Below are positions 1-8,308 of a stretch of 64,000 nt of DNA, piece by piece (within the stretch, counting starts at the first letter, position 1; the number at the start of each line of letters is the position of its first letter). The stretch comes from Marinirhabdus sp050859505. GTDB lineage: Bacteria > Bacteroidota > Bacteroidia > Flavobacteriales > Flavobacteriaceae. The notes under the pieces are model-generated. The model saw only the letters and a program-made list of their open reading frames with translations, had not been told where the DNA came from and did no database searches. A program made the translations under genes and the position numbers. The DNA lies in the NCBI RefSeq assembly GCF_050859505.1, contig NZ_CP193934.1, positions 1,860,001 to 1,924,000 of the forward strand, read 5' to 3'.

Positions 1-1
1 G

Positions 2-889
2 AAGGCACGGAAGTTTGATTATAGTGAAGCAGTTATAGGGTTGAAACAGATTTTATGGGGTCTTTTTAAAAAAATGGTTATTGCAGATAATTGTGCCTAT
101 TATGCTAATATGATTTTTGATAGTCCTGATGGTCTTTCTGGTAGTACGCTATTGTTAGGTGCACTATTTTTCACATTTCAGATTTACGGTGACTTCTCTG
201 GGTATTCAGACATTGCTATTGGAACTTCGCGATTGTTTGGTTTTAAACTCATGCGAAACTTTGCCTACCCATATTTTTCTAGGAACATAGGTGAATTTTG
301 GCGCAGATGGCATATTTCTCTATTCACATGGTTTCGTGATTATTTATACATTCCATTAGGAGGTTCTAGAGGTTCCAAATATTCGCAAATACGAAATATT
401 TTTATTGTTTTTGTAGTGAGCGGCTTTTGGCATGGGGCCAATTGGACCTTTGTCTTTTGGGGTTTTTTAAATGCATTGTATTTTATTCCTTCAATGCTTG
501 CCAAGAAGAATAGACAGTATATGGATATTGTTGCAGCAAATAGTTACCTGCCTAGTTTAAAGGAATTTTTAAAAATAGGATTCACATTTTTGTTAACAGT
601 ATTTGCGTGGATTTTCTTTAGGGCAGAAAACATGGCTCAAGCAGTTGCATTTGTGAAAGGAATAGGAAATAGGTCTCTTTTTGAAGTTCCTTCTATAAGA
701 CCAACCGATCTTTTTATATTAATTTTAATCTTTACAATACTAGAATGGATAGGTAGAAAATATGAATTTCCTTTGCAATTCAATTTTATTAAGAACAGAG
801 CATTAAGGTGGTCTTTCTACATACTCATAGTATTAATCATAATTGTTTTTAGCGGAAAGCAACAAGAGTTCATCTATTTTCAATTTTAA
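2..889 (+). CDS. MBOAT family O-acyltransferase (AlgI/DltB-like), 5'-truncated by window edge
   Basis: C-terminal part of a membrane-bound O-acyltransferase. The frame is open from base 2, and residues before the first in-window start codon (TTG at 41) align with the internal part of the complete paralogue at 12138-13568, so the true start lies outside the window. Family motifs are present: RRWHISL, then SGFWHGANW with the conserved MBOAT histidine. Several hydrophobic segments follow. MBOAT proteins move acyl (usually acetyl) groups across the inner membrane for transfer to extracellular polysaccharide. The gene is 3 nt from an SGNH-like partner, as in the second pair at 12138-14443. The acetyl acceptor is unknown; I infer the surface polysaccharide made by this cluster. 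Confidence 0.9.
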   Translation, partial: KARKFDYSEAVIGLKQILWGLFKKMVIADNCAYYANMIFDSPDGLSGSTLLLGALFFTFQIYGDFSGYSDIAIGTSRLFGFKLMRNFAYPYFSRNIGEFWRRWHISLFTWFRDYLYIPLGGSRGSKYSQIRNIFIVFVVSGFWHGANWTFVFWGFLNALYFIPSMLAKKNRQYMDIVAANSYLPSLKEFLKIGFTFLLTVFAWIFFRAENMAQAVAFVKGIGNRSLFEVPSIRPTDLFILILIFTILEWIGRKYEFPLQFNFIKNRALRWSFYILIVLIIIVFSGKQQEFIYFQF

Positions 890-892
890 GAG

Positions 893-1825
893 ATGGGAAA
901 ATTTTTAAAACAACTAAGTTTATTTTTTTTGCTATTATTTATGGTTTGTTTACTAGTCTTTGGTATACAAACATGGGTAATAAGGTCACATTCCAATTTT
1001 AAATTTTCAAAAGATTACGATTATTTTATGATTGGGCATTCACATCCTGAATGTGCTTATAACGATTCTTTAATTGGGAATTTCAAGAATATAGCTGCTT
1101 CTGGAGAAGCTTATTTCTATACCTACTATAAGCTGAAAGAATTGTTGAAAGACAATGATAGTGTTCAAACTGTAATGATTGAGTTTACTAATAATCAAAT
1201 AGATTCAGCAATGGATAAATGGATTTGGGGTGATAAATCGATTTCACAATTTTATACAAAATATGGTTCGTATGTAGATTTTCATGATCATGTATTACTG
1301 AGTAAAGAGAGTTTTGGTTCTGTAATAAATAGTTTTTCAGTTTTGCAAAAACGAAACTTTATGAGAATTATAAAAAATGATTATAATTATGTAGGCCATA
1401 TTGGTGGTTATGTTTACTATGATAAAAGTTCTGTAGAAGCAGCGAAGGTAACTCAAAGAACAAAAAGAAAGAATCACCCCGTTCATGAGAGTAATTCAAT
1501 CAATCTTTTATATTTAGAAAGAATTATTGCACTCTGTAAAGAAAAGAATAAAAGAATTATATTGGTGCGGACTGCACAGCACGCATCATTAAAAATGAGG
1601 GAGAACGAAGAAAAGTATTTAAAGGTATATTATACGAAATTTAGTGATTTGCCATTACTTGATTTTAATGATTTTGAAATTCCAGATTATGGCTTTAAAG
1701 ATTTGGAGCACTTAAATTATAAAGGCGCAATCATGATATCAAAGACTATGGATTCATTAATTCAAAATAAAGTTTTTGATGGCTATTTTTCTAAGATAGA
1801 CAAAAGAATAATTATTACCAAGTAA
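893..1825 (+). CDS. SGNH-hydrolase-like membrane-anchored partner of MBOAT (AlgJ/AlgX/DltD-like role)
   Basis: 310 aa. One N-terminal membrane anchor lies at about residues 8-28, followed by an extracytoplasmic domain. It starts with an SGNH block-I-like motif GHSHPE (48-53) and has a C-terminal DLEHLN motif (270-275) that fits the block-V Asp-x-x-His of SGNH esterases. Position 3 nt after an MBOAT gene suggests it completes acyl transfer on the periplasmic side. The histidine at the usual nucleophile region (G-H-S-H) makes the exact catalytic serine uncertain. The paralogue at 13568-14443 has a cleaner GSSR motif. Function is inferred from pairing and motifs, not from a full family match. 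Confidence 0.65.
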   Translation: MGKFLKQLSLFFLLLFMVCLLVFGIQTWVIRSHSNFKFSKDYDYFMIGHSHPECAYNDSLIGNFKNIAASGEAYFYTYYKLKELLKDNDSVQTVMIEFTNNQIDSAMDKWIWGDKSISQFYTKYGSYVDFHDHVLLSKESFGSVINSFSVLQKRNFMRIIKNDYNYVGHIGGYVYYDKSSVEAAKVTQRTKRKNHPVHESNSINLLYLERIIALCKEKNKRIILVRTAQHASLKMRENEEKYLKVYYTKFSDLPLLDFNDFEIPDYGFKDLEHLNYKGAIMISKTMDSLIQNKVFDGYFSKIDKRIIITK

Positions 1826-1839
1826 TCTCACTTACGTTG

Positions 1840-3021
1840 ATGCATAAAAGTCTTACAATACTCATTTTTGACGGTAGTTTTAAAACCACCCCCTTTATCA
1901 ATAGATTAATTAGGGGACTTTCTAAGCAACATACCATTTATATTCTTGGCTTTAATGAAACTATTGCACATCCTATTCCGCATGTACATTATGTTTCGTT
2001 AGGGAGTAATCAAAATAGATTTCGATTATTGCATACTACTTTTTCTCGCCTTTTAATTTCAAAAAAATACAGCTTATTAATACCAACATTCACTAGGCTG
2101 CTTCGTGGAGAACGTAAGGTGCTACAGCAACAGAACTTAAGATTAGCGTTAAACACTATTCATCCAGATGTTATCCACTTACAATGGCCATCTGTAATTA
2201 CATGGTTTGAAGAGATACTTGAGCAGCAAAAAATTCCAGTAGTATTAAGTCAAAGAGGATTTCACAATAATGTGAGGCCTTTTGTTGATAAGGAAAATTT
2301 TAAGTATTTGCAAAAATGGTATCCTAAGATAGCAGGTTTTCATTCGGTTTCTAAAGCTATGGCTGCAAACGGAGATAAGATTTGGAACTCCACTACAAAA
2401 TTGAATAGCGTGATTTATACCGGACTATCGTTGGACGATTTTTCTTTTTCTGAGGGGTATGAAGTGACTACGCCGTTGAAACTTTTATCTATTGGCAGAA
2501 CACATTGGATAAAAGGGTATTCGTATGCATTACAGACTTGTAGCTTGCTGAAGGAAAAGAATATTTCTTTTAGCTACACTATTATTGGCGTTGCCGAAGA
2601 TGAGGAACTACAATTTTTAATAAATGATTTAGAACTACAAGATTGTGTTTATCTAGAGAATCGTTTACCACAACCCCAGGTATTTGAGAAAATGAAAGAA
2701 GCTTCTCTATTACTTATGACCAGTCTGGAGGAAGGAATTCCTAATGTTGTAGTAGAAGCAATGGCGATTGGCTTACCGGTACTTAGTACGAACTGTGGCG
2801 GCATACCAGAACTTATCACAAACGGCAACGAAGGCTGGGTGGTGCCTACTCGAAATCCTAGCGCTATGGCCAATGCTATTGAAGCTTTCTTGAATTTGCC
2901 AGTAGAAAAAATTAAGCAAGTTCGAATCGCAGCAAGAAAAAAAGTGGAAGCGCAACATAGTGAGAAGGAGATGGTGAATGGGATGATGGGGTTGTATGAT
3001 GCTGTTTTGGGGGTGGACTGA
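1840..3021 (+). CDS. glycosyltransferase family 4 (GT-B fold)
   Basis: About 393 aa from the ATG at 1840; the TTG immediately before it is a less likely start. The C-terminal nucleotide-sugar-binding half carries the E-x7-E signature (EEGIPNVVVEAMAIG) followed by PVLSTNCGGIPELI, typical of GT4 retaining transferases. Probably adds a sugar to the lipid-linked repeat unit at the cytoplasmic face of the inner membrane. It starts 14 nt after the SGNH-like gene, so it is likely co-transcribed. Its stop codon abuts the palindromic island that begins at about 3022. Sugar donor and acceptor cannot be read from the sequence. Confidence 0.9.
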   Translation: MHKSLTILIFDGSFKTTPFINRLIRGLSKQHTIYILGFNETIAHPIPHVHYVSLGSNQNRFRLLHTTFSRLLISKKYSLLIPTFTRLLRGERKVLQQQNLRLALNTIHPDVIHLQWPSVITWFEEILEQQKIPVVLSQRGFHNNVRPFVDKENFKYLQKWYPKIAGFHSVSKAMAANGDKIWNSTTKLNSVIYTGLSLDDFSFSEGYEVTTPLKLLSIGRTHWIKGYSYALQTCSLLKEKNISFSYTIIGVAEDEELQFLINDLELQDCVYLENRLPQPQVFEKMKEASLLLMTSLEEGIPNVVVEAMAIGLPVLSTNCGGIPELITNGNEGWVVPTRNPSAMANAIEAFLNLPVEKIKQVRIAARKKVEAQHSEKEMVNGMMGLYDAVLGVD

Positions 3022-3355
3022 ACCCTCCGTCCCGCCGTGGGCGGGACACCTCCCTTGTGCTAAGGGAGGAGCTCTTTTTTTTGTTCGTGGGCGGGACACC
3101 TCCCTTGTGCTAAGGGAGGAGCTCTTTTTTTTGTTCGTGGGCGGGACACCTCCCTTGTGCTAAGGGAGGAGCTCTTTTTTTTGTTCGTGGACGGGACACC
3201 TCCCTTGTGCTAAGGGAGGAGCTCTTTTTTTTGTTCGTGGGCGGGACACCTCCCTTGTGCTAAGGGAGGAGCTCTTTTTTTTGTTCGTGGGCGGGACACC
3301 TTCCTTGTGCTAAGGGAGGAGCTCTTTTTTTTTGTTTGTCCGCGGGGCGGACGCT
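3022..3355 (+). repeat. array of six tandem 50-bp hairpin units
   Basis: Six near-identical 50-bp units run from 3037 to about 3337 (key block GGGACACCTCC at 3043, 3093, 3143, 3193, 3243 and 3293). Each unit holds CCTCCCTT-gtgct-AAGGGAGG, an 8-bp perfect stem, followed by GAGCTC and a run of eight or nine T. On the + strand each copy therefore looks like an intrinsic terminator. A GC hairpin, GTCCCGCC-gtg-GGCGGGAC, precedes the first unit, and GTCCGC-ggg-GCGGAC follows the last. Unit 4 differs by one base and unit 6 by two or so. The array lies directly downstream of a glycosyltransferase stop codon. Confidence 0.95.
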
Positions 3356-3430
3356 TTTCTTTTTAAGGCAGGATTTTTTTTGCTTTTACTCCAATTAAAA
3401 CTATAACACAAGTATTTTAAATCGACAAAA

Positions 3431-3487
3431 CCCGCTCCCCTCTTTGAAAAAGAGGGGTGTCCCGCCCACGGCGGGACGGGGAGTTTA
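3431..3487 (-). repeat. palindromic element, inverted copy on the left of the DUF559 gene
   Basis: Contains CCCCTCTTT-ga-AAAAGAGGGG followed by GTCCCGCC-cac-GGCGGGAC and GGGGAG. Read on the - strand it has the same order as the element at 3941 (GC-variable hairpin first, CTC-rich hairpin second), so it is a diverged inverted copy. It lies 24 bp beyond the DUF559 stop codon. Confidence 0.85.
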
Positions 3488-3510
3488 GTGAACCCCTCCT
3501 GCAGTTCAAT

Positions 3511-3873
3511 TCATTTCGTAAAATGCACTTTAATTTCTGCCAACACCGAAGGCAATACATCAAACACCATTTTATTTTCAAACCGTATTACGGTGAATCC
3601 TAATTCATTGAGCCGTGCGGTTCTGGCTGCATCATATTCCTGCACTTCAGGATTTAAATGATGTTGCCCATCCAGTTCTATGATTAGTTTTTTGGAAGCG
3701 CAGTAAAAATCTACAATGAAATTCTCAATACTGTGCTGTCTGGTAAAGCGTATTCCTTCGAATTTGCGTGCCTTAAGTTTGGACCATAGGAAGGCCTCTG
3801 CCGGGGTTAGGTTTTCACGAAGCTCTTTTCTGAATTGTTTTAAATGTTTTAAGGTGTGGATTTGTTTCCTCAT
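3511..3873 (-). CDS. DUF559 (Vsr/PD-(D/E)xK-like) small nuclease
   Basis: 120 aa, the usual size for stand-alone DUF559 proteins. An N-terminal helical segment with LTPAEAFLW (22-30) is followed by the nuclease-like core: NFIVDFYC (D55), KLIIELDGQHH (E66, D68) and a final FTVIRFEN strand (93-100). This matches the restriction-endonuclease-fold layout in which D55/E66 would hold metal. The gene stands alone, opposite in strand to its polysaccharide-cluster neighbours, and is bracketed by hairpin repeats at 3431-3487 and 3941-4014. That context argues for a mobile or repeat-associated nuclease rather than a polysaccharide enzyme. No biochemical role is established for the family as far as I know. 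Confidence 0.85.
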   Translation of the reverse strand: MRKQIHTLKHLKQFRKELRENLTPAEAFLWSKLKARKFEGIRFTRQHSIENFIVDFYCASKKLIIELDGQHHLNPEVQEYDAARTARLNELGFTVIRFENKMVFDVLPSVLAEIKVHFTK

Positions 3874-3940
3874 TGTGGTGGGTTGCTTTGGAGGGGAGAG
3901 GTGTTTAAAGGTAATTAAAATTTGTGGGGGTGCAAAAAAT

Positions 3941-4014
3941 CCTCCGTCAGCCCAAGGGCTGACACCTCCCTTATGCTAAGGGATGAGTTCTTTTTTTTGT
4001 CCGCTGGCGGACGG
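3941..4014 (+). repeat. palindromic element, right of the DUF559 gene
   Basis: Three hairpins in a row: GTCAGCCC-aa-GGGCTGAC, then CTCCCTT-atgct-AAGGGA with a T8 tract, then GTCCGC-tg-GCGGAC (3999-4012). The order is the same as in the 3022-3355 array, but the first stem has completely different bases with pairing kept (GTCCCGCC/GGCGGGAC there, GTCAGCCC/GGGCTGAC here). Confidence 0.9.
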
Positions 4015-4068
4015 TTTTATCTTCGGTAGCTTTCAAATTTTACAATGTGGTCTTAAGAATCCCAAATC

Positions 4069-4121
4069 CAAGCACCCCTCTTTGAAAAAAGAAGGGTGTT
4101 AGCTTAGCTGGCGGGGAGTTC
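4069..4121 (-). repeat. second inverted palindromic element beside the DUF559 island
   Basis: CACCCCTCTTTG...AGAAGGGTG hairpin followed by GTTAGCT-t-AGCTGGC (7 pairs, two of them G-T) and GGGGAG. It is a diverged copy of the 3431-3487 element with a third version of the variable stem. Confidence 0.75.
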
Positions 4122-4180
4122 TTTGTTCCCACGCTACAAAGAAAATAAATACTTACTTTTACTTTCTACAAAAAACTACC

Positions 4181-5560
4181 ATGCCTACTCTTAGAACTCC
4201 CATTATTCCTCAAAAACCAACCTTTGCCAAAATTCGTGCGCCGCATGAACTTGATAAGGAAGCGATTTGTGTGTTTGTGGCGACTGGTTTTTTTTTGGAT
4301 ATGGATACCTATTTTAAAGACTTGAAGGTGTTGCCGCCAGCTTCCGACTGTGAACTGGATGCGGATGGGTTTTTTGTGAAGAGTACGCCTTGGTTTCAAT
4401 GGCACCAAACCCCTCGCGAGCTTACTTTTGAAGAGGCTTTAAAGGAGTTTGCTCAATTGTTTGAAAGCATTATTGACGAGCAGGTTGGCGACAAAAAAGT
4501 AATCTTACCGCTTTCGGGAGGGTTGGATAGTCGAACACAGGCTGCTGCTCTTACCCATTTAGGAAAACACGTGAATACCTACAGCTACGATTTTAAAGGC
4601 GGTTATCCTGAAACAGCTATCGCTAAAAAGATTGCAAAGGTGTGTGATTTCGATTTTACTGAATACCATATTGATAAAGGATATCTTTGGGATTGTGTGG
4701 AGGATTTGGCAGCTATTAACCAATGTTATAGCGAGTTTACACACCCACGGCAAATGGCTATTTTTGATGAATATGCTGCCATGGGAGACGTGTTTTCTTT
4801 GGGACATTGGGGAGATGTGCTTTTTGATGGGACTGGGTCTGCTCAACTTTCAGATGAAGAACAGCTGAACTACCTTCTAAAGAAAATAATTAAAAAGGGA
4901 GGAATGGAGCTGGCTACCAGCTTGTGGAAGGTGTGGCAGTTGGATGGCGATTTTGAAACCTATTTGCGTAAGCGGGTTACTACACTCGTACAGAAAATTG
5001 ATATAGAAGATACAGGGGCAAAGATTAGAGCATTTAAGTCGTTATACTGGGCACCTCGCTGGACGGCAACTAATTTGGCTGTGTTTGAGGCAAAACGTCC
5101 CATACGCCTGCCTTATTTTGAGGATAGGATGTGCCAGTTTATTTGTACACTCCCGGAAGCGTATCTGGCAGATCGAAAACTTCAGATTGCGTATATAAAA
5201 CATCGAAATCCTGAGTTGGCAAAAATTACCTGGGAGCAGCACAAGCCTTTTAATTTGTATACGTTTCAGCAAAATAAAAGCCCTCATAATTTACCTTACA
5301 GAGCTTTCAATAAGCTAAAACGAGAAGCAAAAAATAGATTGGGTAAAACCTACATACAGCGTAATTGGGAATTACAGTTTTTGGGCATGGAAAATGATGA
5401 AAAACTACAGGATTACCTTTTTTCTGAAAATATGCATCCTTTTATTTCAAAGCCGTTACTTGCTAAATTCTATAACAACTTTAAAAATATAGACGCGGTT
5501 ATCTATTCGCATCCCTTAAGTATGTTGCTTACCTTAGCGGTATGGAAACGTAGAATCTAA
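4181..5560 (+). CDS. asparagine synthetase-like ATP pyrophosphatase (glutaminase domain absent)
   Basis: 459 aa. The PP-loop SGGLDS (112-117) marks an Asn_synthase C-terminal domain that activates a carboxylate with ATP. The usual N-terminal glutaminase with catalytic Cys2 is missing: the first ~100 residues (MPTLRTPII...) are short and unlike class-II amidotransferase. It may take ammonia from elsewhere, or join an amine to a sugar acid. Asparagine-synthetase homologues are recurrent in O-antigen and capsule clusters, where they amidate sugar carboxylates. That is family knowledge; the substrate here is unknown. It is followed 2 nt later by a glycosyltransferase. Start chosen at the first ATG (4181), just after the palindrome island. 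Confidence 0.75.
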   Translation: MPTLRTPIIPQKPTFAKIRAPHELDKEAICVFVATGFFLDMDTYFKDLKVLPPASDCELDADGFFVKSTPWFQWHQTPRELTFEEALKEFAQLFESIIDEQVGDKKVILPLSGGLDSRTQAAALTHLGKHVNTYSYDFKGGYPETAIAKKIAKVCDFDFTEYHIDKGYLWDCVEDLAAINQCYSEFTHPRQMAIFDEYAAMGDVFSLGHWGDVLFDGTGSAQLSDEEQLNYLLKKIIKKGGMELATSLWKVWQLDGDFETYLRKRVTTLVQKIDIEDTGAKIRAFKSLYWAPRWTATNLAVFEAKRPIRLPYFEDRMCQFICTLPEAYLADRKLQIAYIKHRNPELAKITWEQHKPFNLYTFQQNKSPHNLPYRAFNKLKREAKNRLGKTYIQRNWELQFLGMENDEKLQDYLFSENMHPFISKPLLAKFYNNFKNIDAVIYSHPLSMLLTLAVWKRRI

Positions 5561-5562
5561 TT

Positions 5563-6501
5563 GTGAATACACACATAAATAACATAAAAGTTTCGGTTGT
5601 CTTACCAATTTATAATGGTGAAAAGACACTGGCAGCTACTCTAAAAAGTCTTGAAGACCAAACTTTTAAAGATTTTGAAGTAGTGGCTTGTATTGATGGC
5701 ACTCAAGACGGCTCTCAAACTATTTTGAATAGCTACAAAGAAATTTTTAAGAATTTAATTATTCTGTATAACGAGGAGAATTTGGGGTTAGGCCCAACTA
5801 TGAATAGGTTGGTAGCAAATGCTAGCGGAGTTTATATAGCAATAGCGGAACAGGACGATTATTATTACCCTCAACGTTTGCAATTACAGGTTGAATTACT
5901 TGATGCCAAAAGTGATATTGGGTTGGTTTCTGGAATTGCCGAATTCTGGGATGGAGAAAAGGTTACTTCAAAATTTCCTGGACTTTTGGTTAGCGGTAAG
6001 CACTATCCTGAAGGAAAAGAATTATTTTTATTGAATTATCGCAACCAAATAAAAGTGGTAAATAGTTGTATTATGTTCAGGAAATCTGTGCATATTGATA
6101 ATGGTTTGTATTTTACAAAACATTATCCTAGTATTAGTGTGGATTGGACGTATATTTTGCGGTTTTCATTAGTGTCTAAAATATATGGTTTACAGGAAAC
6201 TTTAGTTCGTTTGGATAGAAGAGTTGAACGTACTTCAGTAACTAGTAATAAGAAGAAACAGTTTGCCGCAACACGGGAATTGATACGGAGCTTTGCTTAT
6301 GAATATCCGGAAATAGTTTCAAAAAAGGATTATAGATACGCATTAACCTCACAGCAATTATTGGAGTTATCTAGTCTAGGCGGGTTCAGCTTTCTTGTAA
6401 GAATTATATTTAATTATTTGAATAACCCAACAGATGCTCGTTGGTTAACCTATATGAACAAGAGGCTTAAACGCTTTTTTAAAAAAATGATACCTTTATG
6501 A
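5563..6501 (+). CDS. glycosyltransferase family 2 (GT-A fold)
   Basis: 312 aa from a GTG start at 5563. N-terminal VSVVLPIYNGEKTL (10-23) is the classic GT2 nucleotide-binding strand, ACIDGTQDGS (42-51) follows, and EQDD (96-99) is the DxD-like metal motif. The C-terminal third is less conserved. Likely a cytoplasmic, peripheral-membrane inverting transferase acting on the lipid-linked glycan. It starts 2 nt after the upstream stop and overlaps the next gene by 4 nt (ATGA), so translation is probably coupled. The sugar specificity cannot be told. Confidence 0.92.
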   Translation: MNTHINNIKVSVVLPIYNGEKTLAATLKSLEDQTFKDFEVVACIDGTQDGSQTILNSYKEIFKNLIILYNEENLGLGPTMNRLVANASGVYIAIAEQDDYYYPQRLQLQVELLDAKSDIGLVSGIAEFWDGEKVTSKFPGLLVSGKHYPEGKELFLLNYRNQIKVVNSCIMFRKSVHIDNGLYFTKHYPSISVDWTYILRFSLVSKIYGLQETLVRLDRRVERTSVTSNKKKQFAATRELIRSFAYEYPEIVSKKDYRYALTSQQLLELSSLGGFSFLVRIIFNYLNNPTDARWLTYMNKRLKRFFKKMIPL

Positions 6502-7202
6502 AAAGAAGAGATTATTTAAATTACGCTGCGTTTCAATATTCGAAATATAAACTTAGAAAATCTTTTAAGTTTAATGATTTCAACTCCATATATAATTTTG
6601 CTCAAAACTTTGTAGGGCGTGGTTATTATGATAGGATTTCTTTAAATCAATTTGAAGAAGAGTTTAAGTCTTTTGCAGATTATATAAAGTCTCACGAGCC
6701 CAAAGTTGTAGTAGAAATAGGCACAAAAAAAGGAGGGTCTTTTTTTATATGGGCGAGGTATTTAAAACCGAATCATCTTGTTTCTGTTGATTTGCCCGGA
6801 GGTATTCATGGTGGAGGATTTCCAAAACAAAAAATTCCTTTTATGAAATATTTTCTTTCAGATAGGAAAAAATCTAAGGTATCAATTATTTTAGGAGATT
6901 CTCATAGTGATGATACATTTCAAAAATTGAAGAAGATACTAAATGGAGAAAAAATAGATTTTCTTTTTATTGATGGGGACCACAGATACGAAGGAGTGAA
7001 AAGCGATTTTGAAATGTACAAACCCTTAGTAAGACCTGGAGGACTTATAGGGTTTCATGACATTGTAGATACAGAATACCATCATAAATTAGATTGTTAT
7101 GTGGATAAACTGTGGAATGAAGTAAAAGAAGATTATAAATATGTGGAGTTTATCCAAGATCCTGATCAACGTAAATATGGGATAGGTGTCCTTACTGTCT
7201 AG
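6498..7202 (+). CDS. class I SAM-dependent methyltransferase (CmcI / Methyltransf_24-like)
   Basis: 234 aa. VVEIGTKKGGSFF (71-83) is the SAM-binding motif I; VSVDLPGG is the acidic strand-2 motif; IDFLFIDGDHRYEGVKSDF (about 151-169) and LVRPGGLIGFHDIVD are typical of the cephalosporin-hydroxylase-like/Methyltransf_24 group. Within a polysaccharide cluster it probably O-methylates a sugar; this is inference. The start ATG overlaps the GT2 stop by 4 nt. Confidence 0.85.
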   Translation: MKRRDYLNYAAFQYSKYKLRKSFKFNDFNSIYNFAQNFVGRGYYDRISLNQFEEEFKSFADYIKSHEPKVVVEIGTKKGGSFFIWARYLKPNHLVSVDLPGGIHGGGFPKQKIPFMKYFLSDRKKSKVSIILGDSHSDDTFQKLKKILNGEKIDFLFIDGDHRYEGVKSDFEMYKPLVRPGGLIGFHDIVDTEYHHKLDCYVDKLWNEVKEDYKYVEFIQDPDQRKYGIGVLTV

Positions 7203-7210
7203 TCATTTAC

Positions 7211-8299
7211 ATGTCCAAAATTAAAATCCTTTATACCATCCCTAATTTTGATACCGCAGGTAGCGGTAAAGTGGTGTATGACCTTGTAAAGGGACTCGAT
7301 AAAAATAAGTTTGAAGTAGAAATTGCCTGTTCTAGTAACAAAGGTGCTTTTTTTAAGGAAGTAGAAAAGCTAGGGATTGTAATTCATATACGTGCCACCA
7401 CAACTCCATATAGGCCCTATAATTCTCTTTTCTCACGATTAAAGCCTACTATTCTATTTTTTAAAACAAACAACTACGATATTATCCATTCTTGGCATTG
7501 GAGCAGTGATTGGACAGAGGTACTTGCTGCGAGATTTGCTGGCGCCAAATGGGTATATACAAAAAAGGCAATGAGTTGGGGTAATAGGCATTGGAAAATT
7601 AGAAGTTATCTGGCAAATTTTATCATTACCATAAATGAAGAAATGCGGGATTATTTTTCTTATAAGAAAAAGCAAAAATTAATTCCGTTAGGGATAGATA
7701 CCAACTATTATTCGCCAGAATTATTTACAAAGGAAAGAGTGAAAAAAAATACCTTTCACATCATTACAGTAGCCAATTTGGTTCCAGTTAAGGGTGTAGA
7801 GACTTTAATTAGGGCAGTTAAAAAGTTAGACGATAAAACAATAAACCTAACCGTCTTGGGAGATAATAAAAATGATTACGGATGTTTTTTACAAACTTTA
7901 ACCAAAGAGTTACATCTAGAAAATCAAGTGACATTCTTAGGAAAGCGACAAGATGTTCGTCCTTTTATTGCAGCTTCAGATTTATACGTGATACCTACCT
8001 TGAATGAAGGAAGAAAAGAAGGAATGCCCATGGCATTAGTAGAAGCGATGAGTATGGGAGTTCCAGTTTTTGGATCAGATATTTCTGGGATTAATTATGT
8101 GTTAAAAGATTTCAAAAATCTTTTATTTGAAGCAGGTGCGACAGCTGTTCTAGCTAAAAAAATTCTAGAAATGCAAATGTTAACATCACATAAGAGAGAC
8201 GAATTAGGAAATGAGCTTAGGAGATATGTTGTTGAAAATTTTAATGATACCCTCTTTATTAAAGCACATCAAAAATTGTATTCTGAACTAGTAAATTAG
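7211..8299 (+). CDS. glycosyltransferase family 4
   Basis: 362 aa. N-terminal domain starts ILYTIPNFDTAGSGKVVYDL, with a Gly-rich loop typical of GT4 acceptor domains. The C-terminal domain carries HIITVANLVPVKGVETLIRAV, then GRKEGMPMALVEAMSMGVPVFGSDISG, the E-x7-E donor-site signature. It starts 8 nt after the methyltransferase, in the same transcription unit. Predicted cytoplasmic transferase for glycan repeat assembly; donor and linkage unknown. Confidence 0.92.
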   Translation: MSKIKILYTIPNFDTAGSGKVVYDLVKGLDKNKFEVEIACSSNKGAFFKEVEKLGIVIHIRATTTPYRPYNSLFSRLKPTILFFKTNNYDIIHSWHWSSDWTEVLAARFAGAKWVYTKKAMSWGNRHWKIRSYLANFIITINEEMRDYFSYKKKQKLIPLGIDTNYYSPELFTKERVKKNTFHIITVANLVPVKGVETLIRAVKKLDDKTINLTVLGDNKNDYGCFLQTLTKELHLENQVTFLGKRQDVRPFIAASDLYVIPTLNEGRKEGMPMALVEAMSMGVPVFGSDISGINYVLKDFKNLLFEAGATAVLAKKILEMQMLTSHKRDELGNELRRYVVENFNDTLFIKAHQKLYSELVN

Positions 8300-8308
8300 A
8301 AATGAACT

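Noticed and set aside
3037..3337. Regular 50-bp periodicity that could be read as a CRISPR array
   Set aside because: There are no unique spacers: the whole 50-bp unit is repeated with almost no change, it contains a terminator-like hairpin and T-run, and no cas gene is in the window.
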